A stretch of DNA of 64,000 nt, from positions 186,001-250,000 of the forward strand of contig JAJFHV010000013.1 in the NCBI GenBank assembly GCA_021775415.1. The letters are read 5' to 3'. The notes under the pieces were generated by a model that did no database searches, was not told the origin of the DNA, and saw only the letters and a program-made list of their open reading frames with translations. A program made the translations under genes and the position numbers. Below, one piece after another: positions 28,901 to 37,495 of this stretch (position 1 is the first letter of the stretch; each line of letters opens with the position of its first letter). Source of the DNA: Hyphomicrobiales bacterium. Lineage in GTDB: Bacteria; Pseudomonadota; Alphaproteobacteria; Rhizobiales; Rhizobiaceae.

Positions 28901-29458
28901 CCGAGGCTTCCCACCCGTTCAGGCCACGAAGCCGACAGGGGGCTTGAGCGTGGAAACGTTACCCACCGCTTGCTGGAGGTGTTGCCAAATCTTGCCCCTG
29001 AACAATGGCAGGTCTCGGCCGACAATTATCTCGACAGAGCTGCAGCCAACTGGGATGCCAAAGAGCGGCGGCAGATCAGGGATAGTGTCATTGCAATACT
29101 TGAACAGCCTGCGTTCTCGGACCTCTACGGCGAGGGTTCAAGTGCGGAGGTAACGCTTGCCGGTCGTATAGAGATCCCCAGTGGTCCAAGATTGGTTACC
29201 GGCCAGATTGACCGGTTGGTGGTCCTGGATGATCGTGTCGTGATTGTTGATTACAAGACCAGCCGTGTTGTTCCTGATAGACCGGATGAAGTGGCGCATG
29301 AAAATCTCGCTCAACTGGCGCTTTATCGTGAACTGGTGCGTCAGATCTATCCAAACCACAATGTTGTGGCCGCACTCTTGTGGACTCGGGTACCTGAAAT
29401 GATGGTGATCCCCGATGCTTTCCTCGATCACGCGCTGGCGGCAATCAAGAAAGGGTGA
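25976..29458 (+). CDS. addA: AddA subunit of the AddAB helicase-nuclease
   Basis: A 1160-residue UvrD-type helicase/nuclease. Helicase motif I is SANAGSGKTHVLTQR, motif Ia LTFTKAAAAEM, motif II DEAQDTSPAQWQV, motif III VVGDEKQSIYSFQGARP, motif V VLTVHSAKGLEAPVVF and motif VI LLYVGMTRAADRLVI. The C-terminal nuclease core VVIVDYKTSR completes the RecB-like fold. Both motor and nuclease appear intact. The ATG at 25976 overlaps the end of addB, so the two subunits are translationally coupled; a longer open frame back to 25796 only duplicates addB sequence. Confidence 0.95.
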   Translation: MSKQIVIPQTTRADQLAASNPDASAWVSANAGSGKTHVLTQRVIRLMLAGNAPDRILCLTFTKAAAAEMKKRVFETLAKWTMMADDDLDTAIQDMSGKPASAKHRQRARQLFARALDTPGGLKIQTIHAFCEALLHQFPLEANVPGHFETLQDTEQLRLLEIARRDVLSNSNEAAGHYAALVDYASDAAIEDGLNAVIAMRESFRLWINNGVDTAIEKLCETVGLSPQDTTESVHSEIISTFSASKSRLLDLIGAVGEGKGASDQRVLEALDAVVSGQPPDQTLSLLRKALLKKDDTVRDKDLVTKAVWEPRPDVKETLIEFGVILQAGLDKIRALRLLTNSAHLFKIAREVLARYEHLKHTRGAIDFDDQIQKCASLLNRAHIREWIRYRLDRGIDHVLVDEAQDTSPAQWQVINAIVEDFHVGETASLINRTVFVVGDEKQSIYSFQGARPAEFASQRHNLKTRTMRSDSPYHPGSLNLSFRSTQDVLKAVDKVFESPENAAGLVQDGEAPPHDAIRKNDPGEVQIWPLFEKREASEPENWLDPVDRAEVGDPALKLAARITDTIGEWVGKPLPGTGKPIKYGDILVLVRSRDRFSAALVRAMKDAGHSVAGADRLKLTEHIAVEDLLALGRVVLLPEDDLSLAAVLKSPFFGLDEDELYDIAQPRKKLCLYHQIQTLVSDDSYPLAKIANQILTRIDQFISLGRQAGVFEFYARVLGEFGGRKAILARLGGEAEDVIDAFLDETLEVGRAVPEGLEAFIARLSDAQPEIKREVDLERDEVRVLTVHSAKGLEAPVVFLVDSCKPVWTEAYRPKVMNISDNENQPAYLWMAESALHITATRARVETIRSDAEAEYRRLLYVGMTRAADRLVICGYKGAREINTAHWHSMVSNALVEDAQELRDEIGEISAWRWIYREGSAVIADADEVKPSRLIDPETPAWLFERVKPEPPLPRPLTPSGAFALIDRNAGMLSPRLPTRSGHEADRGLERGNVTHRLLEVLPNLAPEQWQVSADNYLDRAAANWDAKERRQIRDSVIAILEQPAFSDLYGEGSSAEVTLAGRIEIPSGPRLVTGQIDRLVVLDDRVVIVDYKTSRVVPDRPDEVAHENLAQLALYRELVRQIYPNHNVVAALLWTRVPEMMVIPDAFLDHALAAIKKG

Positions 29459-29536
29459 ATGCTGCTTGACCTTGGAGGTTCGCGTTCCTACGTTCAGACC
29501 CAACACAATACGAATCACAAAATCCACGGAGCTCCC

Positions 29537-29857
29537 ATGGCCACTCACAAGGTAGATACAAATAATTTTGATTCCGACGTTCTCGGCGCCGATGTTCCCG
29601 TCGTCGTTGATTTCTGGGCAGAATGGTGCGGCCCCTGTAAGGCAATCGGTCCAAGCCTTGAGGAAATTTCCGAAGAGATGGGCGAAAAGGTCAAGATCAC
29701 CAAACTCAACATTGATGAAAATCCTGATCTTGCAGCGAAATATGGAGTGCGTTCGATTCCAATGCTGATCCTTTTCAAAGGCGGTGAACCGGCTGCCATG
29801 CAGGTTGGTGCCAAGCCCAAAACTGCTCTGGTGGACTGGATCAACGAATCCGCCTGA
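29537..29857 (+). CDS. trxA: thioredoxin
   Basis: A 106-residue thioredoxin with the WCGPCK active site in [18 protein letters not shown] and the cis-Pro in [12 protein letters not shown]. It reduces protein disulfides in the cytoplasm. The ATG at 29537 has CGGAG six bases upstream. It is the last gene of the divL-addA run, 78 bp after addA, and converges on folC with 17 bp between the stops. Confidence 0.96.
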   Translation: MATHKVDTNNFDSDVLGADVPVVVDFWAEWCGPCKAIGPSLEEISEEMGEKVKITKLNIDENPDLAAKYGVRSIPMLILFKGGEPAAMQVGAKPKTALVDWINESA

Positions 29858-29874
29858 CTGAAATAGGTAATAAT

Positions 29875-31185
29875 CTATGTAGGCGGAGTGCCATTTAATT
29901 TGAGCACCTCGCCTACAAGATAAAGCGATCCGCAGAAAAACACCCTGAGATTTGCGTTCCGCTGACACTGCGCTGCGGCTGCATCCAATGCTGCATCCAG
30001 CGTTGAATGGCTTGATGTTTCAAGCCCGGCCTGTTTTGCAATTTCGGCCAACTCATCCGGTGGAATCCCGGCATCACTCATCAAAACGGGAATTGTCATT
30101 ACGCTCGCATTGGCGATGGAAAAAGGCTTGAAATAACCCAGTGGTTCCTTGGTGTTTATCATGCCGCAAACCAGTAGCGTGCGCACCTTGTCACCCATAC
30201 GGGATAATTCGCCGGCAATCGCTTCTCCAGCTGAAGGGTTGTGCCCACCATCAATCCAGATGTCGTCGCGGTTGCCCAACCGTTCGGTAATGATGCCTTT
30301 TGGCAACCGTTCAAATCGTCCAGGCCAGACCACTGTTTTCATGGCTTTGGCAAATGCTTCCTCAGGTATATCCGGTACGGCAGCCCGGGTGGCAGCAATC
30401 GCCAGTGCTGCATTCTCCAGCTGGTGTTTACCGGCAAGCCGTGGCAGAGGCAGGTCGAGCAACCCGTCACCGTCCTGAAAGACAAAGCCGGTTGCTGCTT
30501 GATGATGATCAAAATCCTGTCCGGCGATTTGCGTCGGCGCTTGATGTTTTGCCGCAATATCTTCAAGTACCGCCCGCGCTTCGTCCAGTTGTGACCCGAT
30601 AATCACCGGCACCTGGTTTTTGATGATCCCGGCCTTTTCACCGGCAATCGCCTCAATCGTATCCCCCAGAAAGGACTGGTGATCCACCGAGATCGGCGCA
30701 ATCACGGATACGAGCGGCTGGTTGATGACATTGGTGGCATCAAACCGGCCACCAAGGCCGACTTCCATCAAGGTGTAGTCGGCCTTGTGTTCGCTAAACA
30801 ATACAAACATCGTTGCCGACAACAGCTCAAACACCGTGATCGGCTCACCCTGGTTTGCGTCCGCCACCCGCTGGATTGCCTCTTCAAGCACCGGGTCACT
30901 CACCAGTTCGCCACCGCTTGGCCTTCCAAGCCGAAATCGCTCATGCCAGTTGACGAGATGTGGCGAGGTATGCACGTGCACGGTTTTACCTGCTGCCTGC
31001 AGAATGGCCCGGCAAAATGCGATTGTAGAACCCTTGCCATTGGTGCCTGCAACGTGAATCACCGGTGGAATTTTGTTTTGCGGATGATTAAGCCGCGCCA
31101 ACAGGTTCTCGATCCTCTCCAGCGAAAGATCGTAGCCTTTGGGGTGAATTGCCGAGAGGCTTTCAATCAGTGCGTCAGCGCTCAT
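29875..31185 (-). CDS. folC: folylpolyglutamate synthase / dihydrofolate synthase
   Basis: A 436-residue Mur-ligase-family enzyme that joins dihydropteroate to glutamate and extends the polyglutamate tail. It shows the P-loop HVAGTNGKGSTIAFC, the folate-binding TSPHLVNWHERFRL, the DYTLMEVGLGGRFDATNV block and DGGHNPSAGEAI. The ATG at 31185 has AGGAAT seven bases upstream and gives the family's usual N-terminus. accD, often just upstream in rhizobia, is not here; the upstream neighbour is an EamA exporter. Confidence 0.95.
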   Translation of the reverse strand: MSADALIESLSAIHPKGYDLSLERIENLLARLNHPQNKIPPVIHVAGTNGKGSTIAFCRAILQAAGKTVHVHTSPHLVNWHERFRLGRPSGGELVSDPVLEEAIQRVADANQGEPITVFELLSATMFVLFSEHKADYTLMEVGLGGRFDATNVINQPLVSVIAPISVDHQSFLGDTIEAIAGEKAGIIKNQVPVIIGSQLDEARAVLEDIAAKHQAPTQIAGQDFDHHQAATGFVFQDGDGLLDLPLPRLAGKHQLENAALAIAATRAAVPDIPEEAFAKAMKTVVWPGRFERLPKGIITERLGNRDDIWIDGGHNPSAGEAIAGELSRMGDKVRTLLVCGMINTKEPLGYFKPFSIANASVMTIPVLMSDAGIPPDELAEIAKQAGLETSSHSTLDAALDAAAAQCQRNANLRVFFCGSLYLVGEVLKLNGTPPT

Positions 31186-31311
31186 GAGGATTCCTGGCGG
31201 GTTGGGCTTCTTGAATTCTACCTCGAACATTTCGACCATTTGCACAAGGGTATTGATGACTATACTTGCGTCATCCCCGGAACGAGCAAGGGGGATTCCA
31301 GTAATCCATAT

Positions 31312-32325
31312 CTATCGCAGGTTCCTGTTGAAATTGGCCCTTGTGAGCTCTTGATTGTTGCGGCGCTCGCGCCAGGCAACGAAGGTGCCGGCAGAGGCGA
31401 TCAGCGCCATCCCGCCAAATGTCAAAATGTCCGGAATATTGCCGGAAAATACAAATCCCCAAAAGGTTGCAAATATCAAATATGAGTAATCAAAGGGTGC
31501 AAGCCAGCTTGACTCAGCAGTTTGATAGGACTTTGCAAGACCAATATTTGCTGTGAGGTTGAGTATCGAGCAGACAACGACCAAAAGCACAACCCATAAG
31601 GGCATATCCCGCCAACCGGTAAACAGGTAAGGCCATTCCATCCGCCACTCTGCCAGATAGGTGATGGTTGGACCGGCTGAAAACACAAGCGTTCCAATCG
31701 CTCCGACGATCAGGAATGCAAGGGCAACGCCAAATGCCAGTGTGACGGGAGATTCCTCACGGCAAAGCCTGCGTGTGGTCATTACGGTGCAGGCGTAGCC
31801 AAAGCCCGCTGCCACTGGCATCAAATTGACCAGGCCGAAATTTTCAGACCCGGGCTTCAGGATCATCAACGTCCCTATAAAGCCGGCAAGAATGGCAACA
31901 ATCCGCAAAAATCCTACCCGTTCGCCAAGCGCAATTGTTGACAGCAGCGCGATATAGAGCGGGTAAGTGTAAAGTCCAGCCGCAATCTCTGCCAGCGACA
32001 GGAAAGGTATGCCTCCAAAGAACATTACCATGGTGAACACTAAAAACAGGCTTCGCAATGTCACAGCCCAAAGGCTTTTTGGCTTCGGCGTGCCGGTTCC
32101 CCAGATTGCCCGCGCCAAAATCGCCAACAAGGCGAGGTTCATTGCTGAACGCAGCATTTGAAATTGCCATATCGAAACTTCGGAACTGGTAAACTTGATC
32201 AACGCATCCTGAAGGCCGAGCATTGACAGCGATCCGATCATCAACATTGCAGCAAGTGCCGGACGATCAACATTGTTACCCGATAAAAATCCCTTACCTC
32301 TCGAGCGGTGTGTTTCCGCGTCCAC
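31312..32325 (-). CDS. EamA/DMT family transporter (first of two)
   Basis: A 337-residue inner-membrane protein with ten predicted helices in two EamA repeats (about 25-155 and 180-315). It resembles the RhaT/YdcZ-type drug/metabolite exporters; the substrate is unknown. The GTG start at 32325 is supported by GGAG nine bases upstream, within the last codons of the preceding EamA gene; only 4 bases separate the two genes. This places both in one transcript. The basic C-terminal tail (WRERRNNQELTRANFNRN) would face the cytoplasm. Confidence 0.85.
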   Translation of the reverse strand: MDAETHRSRGKGFLSGNNVDRPALAAMLMIGSLSMLGLQDALIKFTSSEVSIWQFQMLRSAMNLALLAILARAIWGTGTPKPKSLWAVTLRSLFLVFTMVMFFGGIPFLSLAEIAAGLYTYPLYIALLSTIALGERVGFLRIVAILAGFIGTLMILKPGSENFGLVNLMPVAAGFGYACTVMTTRRLCREESPVTLAFGVALAFLIVGAIGTLVFSAGPTITYLAEWRMEWPYLFTGWRDMPLWVVLLVVVCSILNLTANIGLAKSYQTAESSWLAPFDYSYLIFATFWGFVFSGNIPDILTFGGMALIASAGTFVAWRERRNNQELTRANFNRNLR

Positions 32326-32329
32326 GGGC

Positions 32330-33211
32330 CTATTCTCCGGCTACTTCGACGGGTTGCGGTTCGCCCCGTTCAATCATGATGATCGCAACGCCGGCAATAA
32401 CAATTGCCCCGCCAATTCCGGTAAGAATTGTCAGGCGTTCACCCAGAAATCCGACCCCACCAATCACGGCAAATATCGGCAATAGCAGCAAAAATGGCGC
32501 AACCATGTTGACCGGATGGCGGCGGACCAGCGTGTACCATAAGCCGTATCCAAGCGCCGTCATGATCAGTCCAAGATAAAATACTGCAGCCCAGACATCC
32601 CACCCGGCAGTCCGGATTGCATTGATCTGGTCGGCCTCAAACAAAAAGGACATGAACAGCAATTGCGGCACCGCAAAAACGGCAACCCAGGCGGTCATGG
32701 TCAATCCATCAATATCGTGAAGCTTGCGTACAAGAACCTGTCCAATTGCCCATGTACCAGCGCCGCCGACCACCATGAACATCGAAACCCAGGCATCTCC
32801 CAGTTTGGGCTCCCCTGCAATCAGGGCAACACCCCCGAATGCCAATCCAATACCCAACCACTTGCGCAAGCCCGGCCTTTCCTTGAGTAAAATCATCCCG
32901 AACAAAACCAGAAACGGCACTTCCAATTGTACAACAAGGGCGGCAGTGGATGCATCAAGTCCACGCAAGCCGGTAAAGGTCAAACTGTACTGAATGGCTG
33001 CGGAAATTATGGCAATGCCGAAGATTTGAAGCATGACGTGATAGGGCGGTTTTACGAACCACACCAGCAAAAGGGCGGTAACTTCAAATCGCAGGGCCAT
33101 TAAAAGAATCGGTGGAAAGTGCTCGATCGCTGATTTTGCAATCACAATTCCCATACCCCACAGCAGGGCAACGGACACGCCCATGACAATATCAATCCAC
33201 GTCAGTTTCAT
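32330..33211 (-). CDS. EamA/DMT family transporter (second of two)
   Basis: A 293-residue ten-helix transporter of the EamA family, with the first repeat beginning at WIDIVMGVSVALLWGMGIVIAKSAI and the typical ALRFEVTALLLVWF block. It is related to the amino-acid metabolite exporter group (EamA/YdeD-like), but export specificity cannot be read. It is not a recent duplicate of its neighbour, since alignable identity is low. The ATG at 33211 with GGAG ten bases upstream is preferred over a start at 33256. It lies downstream of putA on the same strand, 108 bp from the putA stop. Confidence 0.83.
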   Translation of the reverse strand: MKLTWIDIVMGVSVALLWGMGIVIAKSAIEHFPPILLMALRFEVTALLLVWFVKPPYHVMLQIFGIAIISAAIQYSLTFTGLRGLDASTAALVVQLEVPFLVLFGMILLKERPGLRKWLGIGLAFGGVALIAGEPKLGDAWVSMFMVVGGAGTWAIGQVLVRKLHDIDGLTMTAWVAVFAVPQLLFMSFLFEADQINAIRTAGWDVWAAVFYLGLIMTALGYGLWYTLVRRHPVNMVAPFLLLLPIFAVIGGVGFLGERLTILTGIGGAIVIAGVAIIMIERGEPQPVEVAGE

Positions 33212-33319
33212 GATGCCTGCTCCCAGAAAGGGCATCCCATACCCCCAATATCCCATGGTGAGCAGCCCTGGATGAAATCAGTTCAGCAAAATGCCCGGAT
33301 TGTAAATCGAAATTTCACA

Positions 33320-36300
33320 TTATGCGTTGGCAGCTAACAGTGCCGCATTACCGCCGGAAGCCGTGGTGTCTACACATACATGCCGCTCAATGTGGAACAG
33401 GCCAGGATTTCCCGTTTCCATGATCAGGGGAATGATCGTTCCGGGGCGAGCCGCCAATGCCCGACGTATTTGCCTGGCATCCGCTTCATCACCCCAGAAA
33501 CAGATCGCATCAAATCCCTCAAGCTCGGTAATGTGTTGAGCACAAAGTGTGCCGCCCAAGCCAATACTGACACCAGGACCGGCACCAGGCGCAACTACCA
33601 CGCCGACACATCCTTGCGCCTCCGCTTCGCTGCATTGTTGAATTGCCGATTCCGCATCGGGTCCAAGACATAAAATTATGCCACGGGGAAAGAGTGACAG
33701 GCGGTTTGATTCACCGGTTGGGCCCGGGAGGTCCTGCACCGCAATGGGCGCGGGATCAAACTTTCGTCTGGCCGCCGTAAGCGCTGTTTGCACCTCTGCC
33801 AGCGTGGCGGGCTTGGTGGGTTTACTGCTCTTGCCAATTGGCTTGTTGGCAGGCCTGGTAAACCGTTCAACATAATGCGGCCCACCTGCCTTGGGGCCGG
33901 TACCTGACAGTCCCTCACCGCCAAACGGTTGTGATCCGACTATTGCTCCGATCTGGTTCCGGTTGACATAAATATTGCCAGCCTTCACCCGGTCCACCAC
34001 ATGCTGAACCCGATCATCAATACGGGTATGGAGCCCGAAGGTCAGGCCGTAACCGGTGTTGTTTATTGTGGTGATTACCTGATCCATGTCCTGCGCCCTG
34101 AACTTCGCCACGTGTAGTACAGGTCCGAAAATTTCTTCCTCGAGATCTGCAATAGAATTGACCTTGATGAGCGCTGGCCCAACGAAGGTTCCCGTGTTCG
34201 GAGCTTTGAGCAGTTTCAGCAACCGCCCTTCATCACGGGCAGTGTCAATGTGATCGAGAATTTTGTTACGCGCTGTTTCGTCAATCACCGGCCCGACATC
34301 GGTTGAAATTTGCCCGGGGTCTCCCAATGTCAGTGCATCCATTGCCCCTTCAAGCATTGAAAGAATGGTTTCGGCCACATCTTCCTGCACATAAAGAACG
34401 CGCAACGCGGAGCACCGCTGACCGGCGCTTTGAAAAGCAGAAACCACGATGTCACGCACTGCCTGTTCAGGTAGCGCGGTGGAATCAACAATCATTGCAT
34501 TAAGCCCGCCCGTCTCGGCTATTAGTGGCGCGCCGGGCTCAAGCGTATCAGCCATTGCCTTATGAATGGTCTGTGCGGTTTTGGTTGAGCCGGTAAAGCA
34601 CAATCCGGCAATACGCGGGTCACTCGAAAGCTTGGCACCCACAACTGAACCTTGACCAGGAAGCAATTGCAGCACTTCCCTTGGAACGCCAGCCTCGTGC
34701 AAGAGGTCAACTGCCTTGCAGGCAATCAGCGGTGTTGATTCAGCCGGTTTGGCGATAACCCCATTACCTGCAGCCAGTGCGGCACTCAGTTGACCAGTAA
34801 AAATTGCCAGGGGAAAATTCCACGGTGAAATGCAGCCGATGATACCTCTTGCATCCCGATCCTTCAGGCGAATGGCTTCGCTCGCGTAGTATCGCAAAAA
34901 GTCCACGGCTTCGCGCAATTCGCCAACGCAGTCCAAAAGGGTCTTGCCGGCTTCACGCGTTGCGAGTGCGAAAAACTCTGCGGCATTGGCTTCATAAAGA
35001 TCGGCTGCGCGGTTGAGAATTGCCGCCCGCTCCTCCGGCGAGCTGGATTGCCACGCATGCCCCTTTGCGAGCGCAGTTTCCACGTCTGCTTCACTTGCCT
35101 GTGTGATGGTTCCAACCTTGTCCAAATGGTTTGCCGGGTTGAGCAATTCAACCACAACACCGTCCCTGGGTTCTCCCGCAATCCGGGGTGAAGCCTCCCA
35201 TTTGCACGATGAGAATTTTTCCCGATCGGAGTTTATTTGCCGGATATCAATTGAGTCGTTGATGTCCCAGCCGCGTGAGTTCCTTCGTACCTCACCATAT
35301 AAATTTGCCGGTTGGGCAATCCCTGGATTGGCCGCACCTTCGAGATAAGTTGATACGGTTTTGAATGGATCAGCAGCAATCTCCAGTGGTGTAATCTCCT
35401 CATCAACAATCTGGTTGACGAAAGAACTGTTGGCACCATTTTCCAGCAATCGCCGCACCAGATAGGCAAGTAAATCACGATGTGCTCCAACCGGCGCATA
35501 GATCCGGCAGCGGGTGTTTTCACGGGTAAACACGTTTTCATGCAGGCTCTCGCCCATCCCGTGCAGGCGCTGGAATTCGAATACGGTTTTGTCCTTGGCC
35601 ATCGCCAGAATTGCAGCAACGGTATGGGCATTGTGGGTCGCAAATTGCGGATAAATCCGGTCGCTCATTTGAAGCAGCTTGCGGGCGTTGGCGATATAGG
35701 AAACATCCGTGGAGGCCTTGCGGGTAAACACCGGAAATCCATCCAGCCCCAACGTTTGTGCCCGTTTTATTTCGGTGTCCCAGTAAGCGCCCTTGACCAG
35801 CCGCACCATGATCTTTCGCTCAAGCTTTGCCGCTAGCGAATATAGCCAGTCGAGAACGTGAGCAGCACGTGGTCCATAAGCCTGAACAACTACCCCGAAA
35901 CCATCCCAGTTTTTGAGGGAGGGGTCAGACAGCACCGCCTCAATCACATCCAGTGAGAGATCCAGCCGGTCTGCTTCCTCGGCATCAATATTGAATCCCA
36001 TGCCGGCTGATTTGGCGAGCAGCGCCAATGATCTTGTGCGTGGCACCAGTTCTTCCATCACCCGTTGGCGCTGGGTAAATTCATAGCGCGGATGGAGCGC
36101 GGAAAGCTTGACCGAAATACCCGGATTGTCCCGAATGTCGGAGGCAGTACAGGCTTTGGCCAATGCACCAATCGCTTCAGAATAGGCCAGATGATAGCGT
36201 TTTGCATCGCCCTCGGTGCGTGCCGCCTCACCCAGCATGTCATAGGAATAGGTATAGCCCTTTGCTTCCAGTTTTTGGGCTTCACTCATGGCTTCCTGGA

Positions 36301-36838
36301 TGTCGCGGCCAAGTACAAACTGGTGGCCCATTTCCTTCATCGCCTGGGCAACAGCAGTGCGGATTACCGGTTCCCCCAGTCGTTTTACTGCCGCACGCAG
36401 GGTGCCAAACACCGCCTCGTCATCTTCTTTGAGCACCTTGCCGGTTAAAAGCAGCGCCCAGGTCGATGCATTGACCAGGGACGAACTGGAACGGCCAAGA
36501 TGCCTGCCCCAGTCGGAGGGTGCAATCTTGTCCTCAATCAGTGCGTCTATGGTTTCCGCATCCGGCACACGCAATAGCGCTTCGGCGAGGCACATCAGTG
36601 CCACCCCTTCATCCGTCGAAAGACCGTATTCGCCGAGGAAGGCTTCCATCAGGCCCGGATTGGAATCGTCACGAATCTCCTGAACCAGTTGGGCCGCGGC
36701 ATTTGAGATTTTCTTCCGGTCTGCAGCGGACAAATCAGCAGTTGCGATCAGAGTGCGTAAAACCGCACCCTCATCAGGCAGTGTGTGCGAGCGGATTTGC
36801 TCGCGAATTACATCAAGGCTTGATTGTGATTTGCTCAT
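33320..36838 (-). CDS. putA: bifunctional proline dehydrogenase / glutamate-semialdehyde dehydrogenase
   Basis: A 1172-residue enzyme that oxidises proline to glutamate. The proline dehydrogenase barrel (about 150-470) includes GYTYSYDMLGEAARTE, KLSALHPRYE and MVRLVKGAYWDTEIKRAQ. The aldehyde dehydrogenase half (about 560-1000) has the Glu in AETGGLNAMIVDS and the catalytic Cys in SAGQRCSALRVLY. A further C-terminal domain of about 170 residues closes the protein. There is no ribbon-helix-helix domain at the N-terminus, so, unlike E. coli PutA, it does not repress its own gene. The ATG at 36838 has GGAG five bases upstream. putR is divergent. Confidence 0.96.
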   Translation of the reverse strand: MSKSQSSLDVIREQIRSHTLPDEGAVLRTLIATADLSAADRKKISNAAAQLVQEIRDDSNPGLMEAFLGEYGLSTDEGVALMCLAEALLRVPDAETIDALIEDKIAPSDWGRHLGRSSSSLVNASTWALLLTGKVLKEDDEAVFGTLRAAVKRLGEPVIRTAVAQAMKEMGHQFVLGRDIQEAMSEAQKLEAKGYTYSYDMLGEAARTEGDAKRYHLAYSEAIGALAKACTASDIRDNPGISVKLSALHPRYEFTQRQRVMEELVPRTRSLALLAKSAGMGFNIDAEEADRLDLSLDVIEAVLSDPSLKNWDGFGVVVQAYGPRAAHVLDWLYSLAAKLERKIMVRLVKGAYWDTEIKRAQTLGLDGFPVFTRKASTDVSYIANARKLLQMSDRIYPQFATHNAHTVAAILAMAKDKTVFEFQRLHGMGESLHENVFTRENTRCRIYAPVGAHRDLLAYLVRRLLENGANSSFVNQIVDEEITPLEIAADPFKTVSTYLEGAANPGIAQPANLYGEVRRNSRGWDINDSIDIRQINSDREKFSSCKWEASPRIAGEPRDGVVVELLNPANHLDKVGTITQASEADVETALAKGHAWQSSSPEERAAILNRAADLYEANAAEFFALATREAGKTLLDCVGELREAVDFLRYYASEAIRLKDRDARGIIGCISPWNFPLAIFTGQLSAALAAGNGVIAKPAESTPLIACKAVDLLHEAGVPREVLQLLPGQGSVVGAKLSSDPRIAGLCFTGSTKTAQTIHKAMADTLEPGAPLIAETGGLNAMIVDSTALPEQAVRDIVVSAFQSAGQRCSALRVLYVQEDVAETILSMLEGAMDALTLGDPGQISTDVGPVIDETARNKILDHIDTARDEGRLLKLLKAPNTGTFVGPALIKVNSIADLEEEIFGPVLHVAKFRAQDMDQVITTINNTGYGLTFGLHTRIDDRVQHVVDRVKAGNIYVNRNQIGAIVGSQPFGGEGLSGTGPKAGGPHYVERFTRPANKPIGKSSKPTKPATLAEVQTALTAARRKFDPAPIAVQDLPGPTGESNRLSLFPRGIILCLGPDAESAIQQCSEAEAQGCVGVVVAPGAGPGVSIGLGGTLCAQHITELEGFDAICFWGDEADARQIRRALAARPGTIIPLIMETGNPGLFHIERHVCVDTTASGGNAALLAANA

Positions 36839-36951
36839 GTAGGCTCCAATGAGACCACAATAGTTCAATTTTCTAATTTTTCTTCCCTTTTTATGTGAAA
36901 GTAGTAGTGATATTCTCCAAATACATACAGAAATAAGGGCGTAAAATCTGA

Positions 36952-37425
36952 ATGAGTGAAAAAATTGAACTCGATGCGGTAGACCGGAAAATTCTGGACA
37001 TGGTTTCAGCTGAGGGACGCATTACCGTCACTGAGTTGGCTGCCCGGGTAGGCCTGTCCAAGACACCCTGCCAAATTCGTCTCAAGCGACTTGAAGAAAG
37101 CCACATCATTACCGGCTATCGCGCGAACATTGATCCGGTAAAACTGGGGCTGGATCACATTGCCTTTGTTGAGGTGAAACTTGATGACACGCGTGATGCC
37201 GCACTGAAGGCGTTCAATGATCGCGTTATCAAATTGAAGGAAGTTGAGCAGTGCCACATGATCGCCGGGGGGTATGATTATCTCTTGAAGGTGCGGACGC
37301 AAAACATGGCTGACTATCGTGGTGTATTGGGCGAGAAAATTTCTGCACTTCCCCATGTTTCGCAGACATCGACCTTTGTGGTCATGGAAGCTGTGAAGGA
37401 AGAACCTTACAGCACTCACTTGTAA
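36952..37425 (+). CDS. putR: Lrp/AsnC family regulator, proline-responsive PutR
   Basis: A 157-residue Lrp-type activator. The N-terminal helix-turn-helix (about 8-60: LDAVDRKILDMVSAEGRITVTELAARVGLSKTPCQIRLKRLEE) is followed by the RAM effector-binding domain. Placed 113 bp from the divergent putA start, it matches PutR of Agrobacterium and Rhodobacter, which activates putA when proline is present. The spacer 36839-36951 is AT-rich, as expected for an Lrp-type binding region. Confidence 0.92.
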   Translation: MSEKIELDAVDRKILDMVSAEGRITVTELAARVGLSKTPCQIRLKRLEESHIITGYRANIDPVKLGLDHIAFVEVKLDDTRDAALKAFNDRVIKLKEVEQCHMIAGGYDYLLKVRTQNMADYRGVLGEKISALPHVSQTSTFVVMEAVKEEPYSTHL

Positions 37426-37460
37426 AAAAAGTGGCAATAGACAAGCTCACCAAAACATGG

Positions 37461-37477
37461 TGACACTCAAGGTGTCA
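37461..37477. promoter_or_regulatory. short palindrome before the alcohol dehydrogenase
   Basis: A perfect inverted repeat TGACAC (37461-37466) / GTGTCA (37472-37477) with a 5-bp spacer lies 18 bp before the GTG start at 37496 and immediately before its AAGGAG. It may be an operator or a small leader hairpin. It falls inside a longer but less likely reading of the same gene that starts at 37457. Confidence 0.35.
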
Positions 37478-37495
37478 TACAACAAGGAGCTACAG